A stretch of 64,000 bases of DNA from CAVPOO01 sp963707015 (lineage in GTDB: Bacteria > Pseudomonadota > Gammaproteobacteria > Thiohalobacterales > Thiohalobacteraceae), in contig CAVPOO010000001.1 in assembly GCA_963707015.1 (NCBI GenBank), positions 62,001 through 126,000 of the forward strand, given 5' to 3'. Shown piece after piece: positions 61,639 through 64,000 of this stretch (the first letter of the stretch is position 1; the number at the start of each line of letters is the position of its first letter). The notes below the pieces were generated by a model. That model made no database searches. It saw only the letters and a list, made by a program, of their open reading frames with translations, and was not told the origin of the DNA. The translations under genes and the position numbers were made by a program.

Positions 61639-61667
61639 TCGGTGTGCCGGTCTGGCCGGCACACCGA
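61639..61667 (+). terminator. Probable transcription terminator hairpin
   Basis: A 12-bp perfect stem (TCGGTGTGCCGG with CCGGCACACCGA) and 5-base loop lies 9 bases after the DUF2892 stop. There is no T-run, so it may act as an RNA 3' end stabiliser rather than a strict intrinsic terminator. Confidence 0.55.
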
Positions 61668-61942
61668 GAACCGCTGCTTATCGCGCTCGCACCGAACTGC
61701 ATTCGCAACCCATGCCCAAACCCGTTAACCTTGGCTTGCCCATCTAGAGACCTGGTCAAACCGCCGACCAATTCCCCTGTCCATACAGGGAAATAAGGTT
61801 CCCATGCGTGTCTGATCGTGAATTCTTGCTACGGATCAAATTTCCGTAAGATTGCAGGACTGACGGCGTCATGATCGGCGTGGAACCTTGCCGATCTGCG
61901 GTAATATTTGTCTCGCGAGATATCTTCAGGAGCAGCGTTGCA
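61668..61942. other. Intergenic, upstream of the membrane multihaem cytochrome
   Basis: No gene recognised. An AGGAG at 61928-61932 is the ribosome site of the next gene; the promoter should lie in this stretch. Confidence 0.4.
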
Positions 61943-64000
61943 ATGACAAACCGGCAAACTGGCCGGAACAGGGTGGTTGGCCAATACTCAAAGCTCCCCC
62001 CGGTGATCGGTCCGCGACTGCGCAGGCTCATCGGGCTGGTCTTTACCGTTGTTGCGGTTCTTTCCCTCAATTCCGTCTATCTCGGCAGCATCACGCTACT
62101 GGAATGGCAAAGCGGCGAGATATACCAGGACTATTTCTATCAGCTCATGTTTCTGCTCCATCTGGTCCTGGGGCTGTTTCTCATTCTGCCCGTTATCATC
62201 TTCGGCATCGGCCACGCCCGTAATGCCTGGCGTCGACCCAACCGCCGAGCGGTTCGCGCAGGCATCGGCGTTTTTTCCACTGCCATCATAGTCTTAGGAA
62301 GTGGCGTGATCCTGACCCGTTTCGGGTTCCTGGAGATCAGGGACCCAGAGTTTCGCTCCATCACCTACTGGGTCCATATTCTCTCGCCGCTGGTCCTTGT
62401 CTGGCTTTTCGTACTGCACCGGCTGGTGGGAAAACCCATCCAGTGGCGGCTCGCCAAAGGCTGGGGTGTCTTTGCCCTGTTACTGATCGGTGTCGGTAGC
62501 GTCGCACACACCCAGTTGCCAGGGCAGGAAACAATGTCCAGCGAGCGGCCATTTTTGCCCTCGCTGGCGCGCACCGAAACGGGCAAGCCGATTCCGGCCA
62601 CGGCACTGATGCGGCAAGACTATTGCCAAGAGTGCCATGCCGGTGTGACGGAGCGCTGGAAGCACAGCGTGCACCATTTGAGCTCATTCAACAATCCGGC
62701 CTACAGTTTCAGCGTCCAGGAAACCCGAAAGGTTGCCTATGAGACTGACGGTAGTGTGCGCACCTCCCGCTTCTGTGCCGGTTGCCACGACCCGGTACCA
62801 CTCTTCAGTGGTGCCTTTGACAATCCTGCGTTTGACACAGTCAACGATCCGACGGCCAAGGCCGGCATCACCTGTACGGCCTGCCACGCCATTACGCGCA
62901 TCAACAGCCCGCGCGGCAATGCCGACTATACGATCGAAGAACCCCAGCACTATCCGTTCGCCTTCAGCGACAACGCGTTTCTGCAGTGGGTCAGCCGGCA
63001 GCTGATCAAGGCGAAACCTGCGTACCACAAGGAAACCTTTCTCAAGCCCTTACACAAGTCGGCTGAGTTCTGCGGAGTCTGCCACAAGACTCATCTGCCA
63101 ACGGAGGTAAACAACTACAAATGGCTGCCGGGCCAGAACCACTATGATTCATGGTTGCTCAGTGGCGTATCGGGTCATGGTGTCGCGAGCTTCTACTACC
63201 CGACCAAGGCGGTGAAAAAATGTGCCGAATGCCACATGCCGCTGCGCGCGGCCAAAGACGAGTTTGGCGGTCGACACTTCGAAGGATCCGAACAACTCGC
63301 TGTCCATGATCACCTGTTCGCGGCCGCGAACACAGCGATTCCCTATTTGGCAGGACTACCCGAAGACATCAAGGCGGCGCATAGAGACTTTCTGGAAGGC
63401 GTCGTACGCGTCGACATCTTCGGAGTCAAAGAGGGAGGCACCATCGACGCTGAACTTACCGCACCGGTGCGCCCGGCTATCCCGGCTCTGACGCCTGGAA
63501 ATCGTTATCTGTTTGAGACCGTCGTTCGCACCCTCAAGCCCGGGCATCTGTTCACTCAGGGCACGTCGGACTCCAATGAAGTCTGGCTGGAACTCAATGT
63601 TTACGCGGGAGACCGGCTGATCGGTCGCAGTGGTGCCATGAACGATGAGGGGGACGTTGATCCCTGGGCACATTTCATCAATGCCTATGTGCTGGATCGT
63701 CACGGCAACCGTATTGACCGTCGCAACGCCCAGGATATCTTCGTAAAACTCTACGATCATCAGATCCCGCCAGGCGCAGCGGATGTTATTCACTACGAGA
63801 TTGAAATCCCGGAGGATATCAGCGAGCCAGTCTCTGTCGAAGCCAAGGTCAAATACCGCAAATTCGACACCACCTATCTGAAATATATTCTCGCCGAGAG
63901 TTTCACCACCAATCAGTTGCCGGTAACGGTATTGGCATCGGATCGTGTCGTATTCCCGGTTGCAGGGGGCTCCGCCGCCGCTGTTGCACTGGATGAAACC
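61943..64000 (+). CDS. Membrane-anchored multihaem cytochrome c (3' end beyond window)
   Basis: The frame runs open from the ATG at 61943 to the window end (686 codons). Residues about 25-205 contain five hydrophobic segments. Several histidines lie in or beside them (MFLLHLVLG, FGIGHARNA, YWVHILSPL, FVLHRLVG), suggesting haem b sites. A periplasmic part has CQECH (228), CAGCH (278), CTACH (311), CGVCH (377) and CAECH (427), as in the cytochrome c554/NrfA-like multihaem superfamily. A beta-rich region then begins (NEVWLELNVYAGDRLIGRSG). The fusion of a membrane cytochrome b to a multihaem c domain suggests quinol-linked electron transfer. The catalytic role cannot be decided without the C-terminus. 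Confidence 0.7.
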   Translation, partial: MTNRQTGRNRVVGQYSKLPPVIGPRLRRLIGLVFTVVAVLSLNSVYLGSITLLEWQSGEIYQDYFYQLMFLLHLVLGLFLILPVIIFGIGHARNAWRRPNRRAVRAGIGVFSTAIIVLGSGVILTRFGFLEIRDPEFRSITYWVHILSPLVLVWLFVLHRLVGKPIQWRLAKGWGVFALLLIGVGSVAHTQLPGQETMSSERPFLPSLARTETGKPIPATALMRQDYCQECHAGVTERWKHSVHHLSSFNNPAYSFSVQETRKVAYETDGSVRTSRFCAGCHDPVPLFSGAFDNPAFDTVNDPTAKAGITCTACHAITRINSPRGNADYTIEEPQHYPFAFSDNAFLQWVSRQLIKAKPAYHKETFLKPLHKSAEFCGVCHKTHLPTEVNNYKWLPGQNHYDSWLLSGVSGHGVASFYYPTKAVKKCAECHMPLRAAKDEFGGRHFEGSEQLAVHDHLFAAANTAIPYLAGLPEDIKAAHRDFLEGVVRVDIFGVKEGGTIDAELTAPVRPAIPALTPGNRYLFETVVRTLKPGHLFTQGTSDSNEVWLELNVYAGDRLIGRSGAMNDEGDVDPWAHFINAYVLDRHGNRIDRRNAQDIFVKLYDHQIPPGAADVIHYEIEIPEDISEPVSVEAKVKYRKFDTTYLKYILAESFTTNQLPVTVLASDRVVFPVAGGSAAAVALDET

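Overview
The window reads as chromosome of a gammaproteobacterium-like Gram-negative bacterium. It carries an outer-membrane beta-barrel with a terminal Phe, lipoboxes, folE, xthA, trhO, TraB-family, DUF2914, DUF2934 and DUF3301 genes. The dense c-type cytochrome content suggests respiratory or lithotrophic (iron, sulfur or extracellular) electron transfer. The species cannot be named from the sequence alone.

Layout. (1) 0.8-11.7 kb is an electron-transfer locus. A leftward Fe-S/FAD reductase and an ankyrin/Sel1 protein stand divergent to a rightward operon: membrane b-type cytochrome, 21-haem cytochrome, 14-haem cytochrome, small AMIN-like periplasmic protein, and a large AMIN-SPOR-TPR-beta-barrel protein. 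(2) 11.7-22.3 kb is a nested mobile island. Two inverted 871-bp arms of an IS91-type recombinase gene enclose a decayed RIT (recombinase-in-trio) element. That element contains an IS1634-type IS and a second, intact RIT element. Both RIT elements sit at the same catalytic codon (LRH box) of a tyrosine-recombinase gene. (3) 22.5-26.6 kb holds an IS91 transposase remnant and a giant lipoprotein cytochrome with 38 CXXCH plus one CX4CH motif. (4) 27.0-33.0 kb is a second, leftward 'cytochrome + AMIN protein' pair. The AMIN gene is split by an IS66 element, itself split in tnpB by an ISBst12-type IS66 that carries a DNA adenine methylase. (5) 33.2-36.4 kb is an IS4-type IS interrupted by a group II intron. 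(6) 36.5-42.9 kb is a decaying accessory stretch: several genes with single in-frame stops or frameshifts and a ~210-bp direct repeat, with an intact metallo-beta-lactamase-fold hydrolase gene. (7) 43-61.6 kb is ordinary core-like chromosome: small conserved hypotheticals, a 2Fe-2S flavodoxin-reductase-type protein, a glpK-ugpQ-glpD-like operon, folE, trhO, xthA, a TraB-family gene and an LEA14-like lipoprotein. (8) 61.9 kb to the end is a membrane-anchored multihaem cytochrome that runs off the window.

Working model (inference): the 2.9-4.2 kb reductase and the b-type cytochrome connect cytoplasmic NAD(P)H, ferredoxin or quinone to the multihaem cytochromes. The AMIN/SPOR/TPR/barrel protein would hold or thread these cytochromes at the outer membrane. 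The 39-haem lipoprotein shares its C-terminal module with the 14-haem protein and is probably an outer-surface partner. The most unusual observations are this cytochrome/AMIN/barrel system with its shared atypical C-terminal haem motif, and the site choice and termini of the RIT elements.
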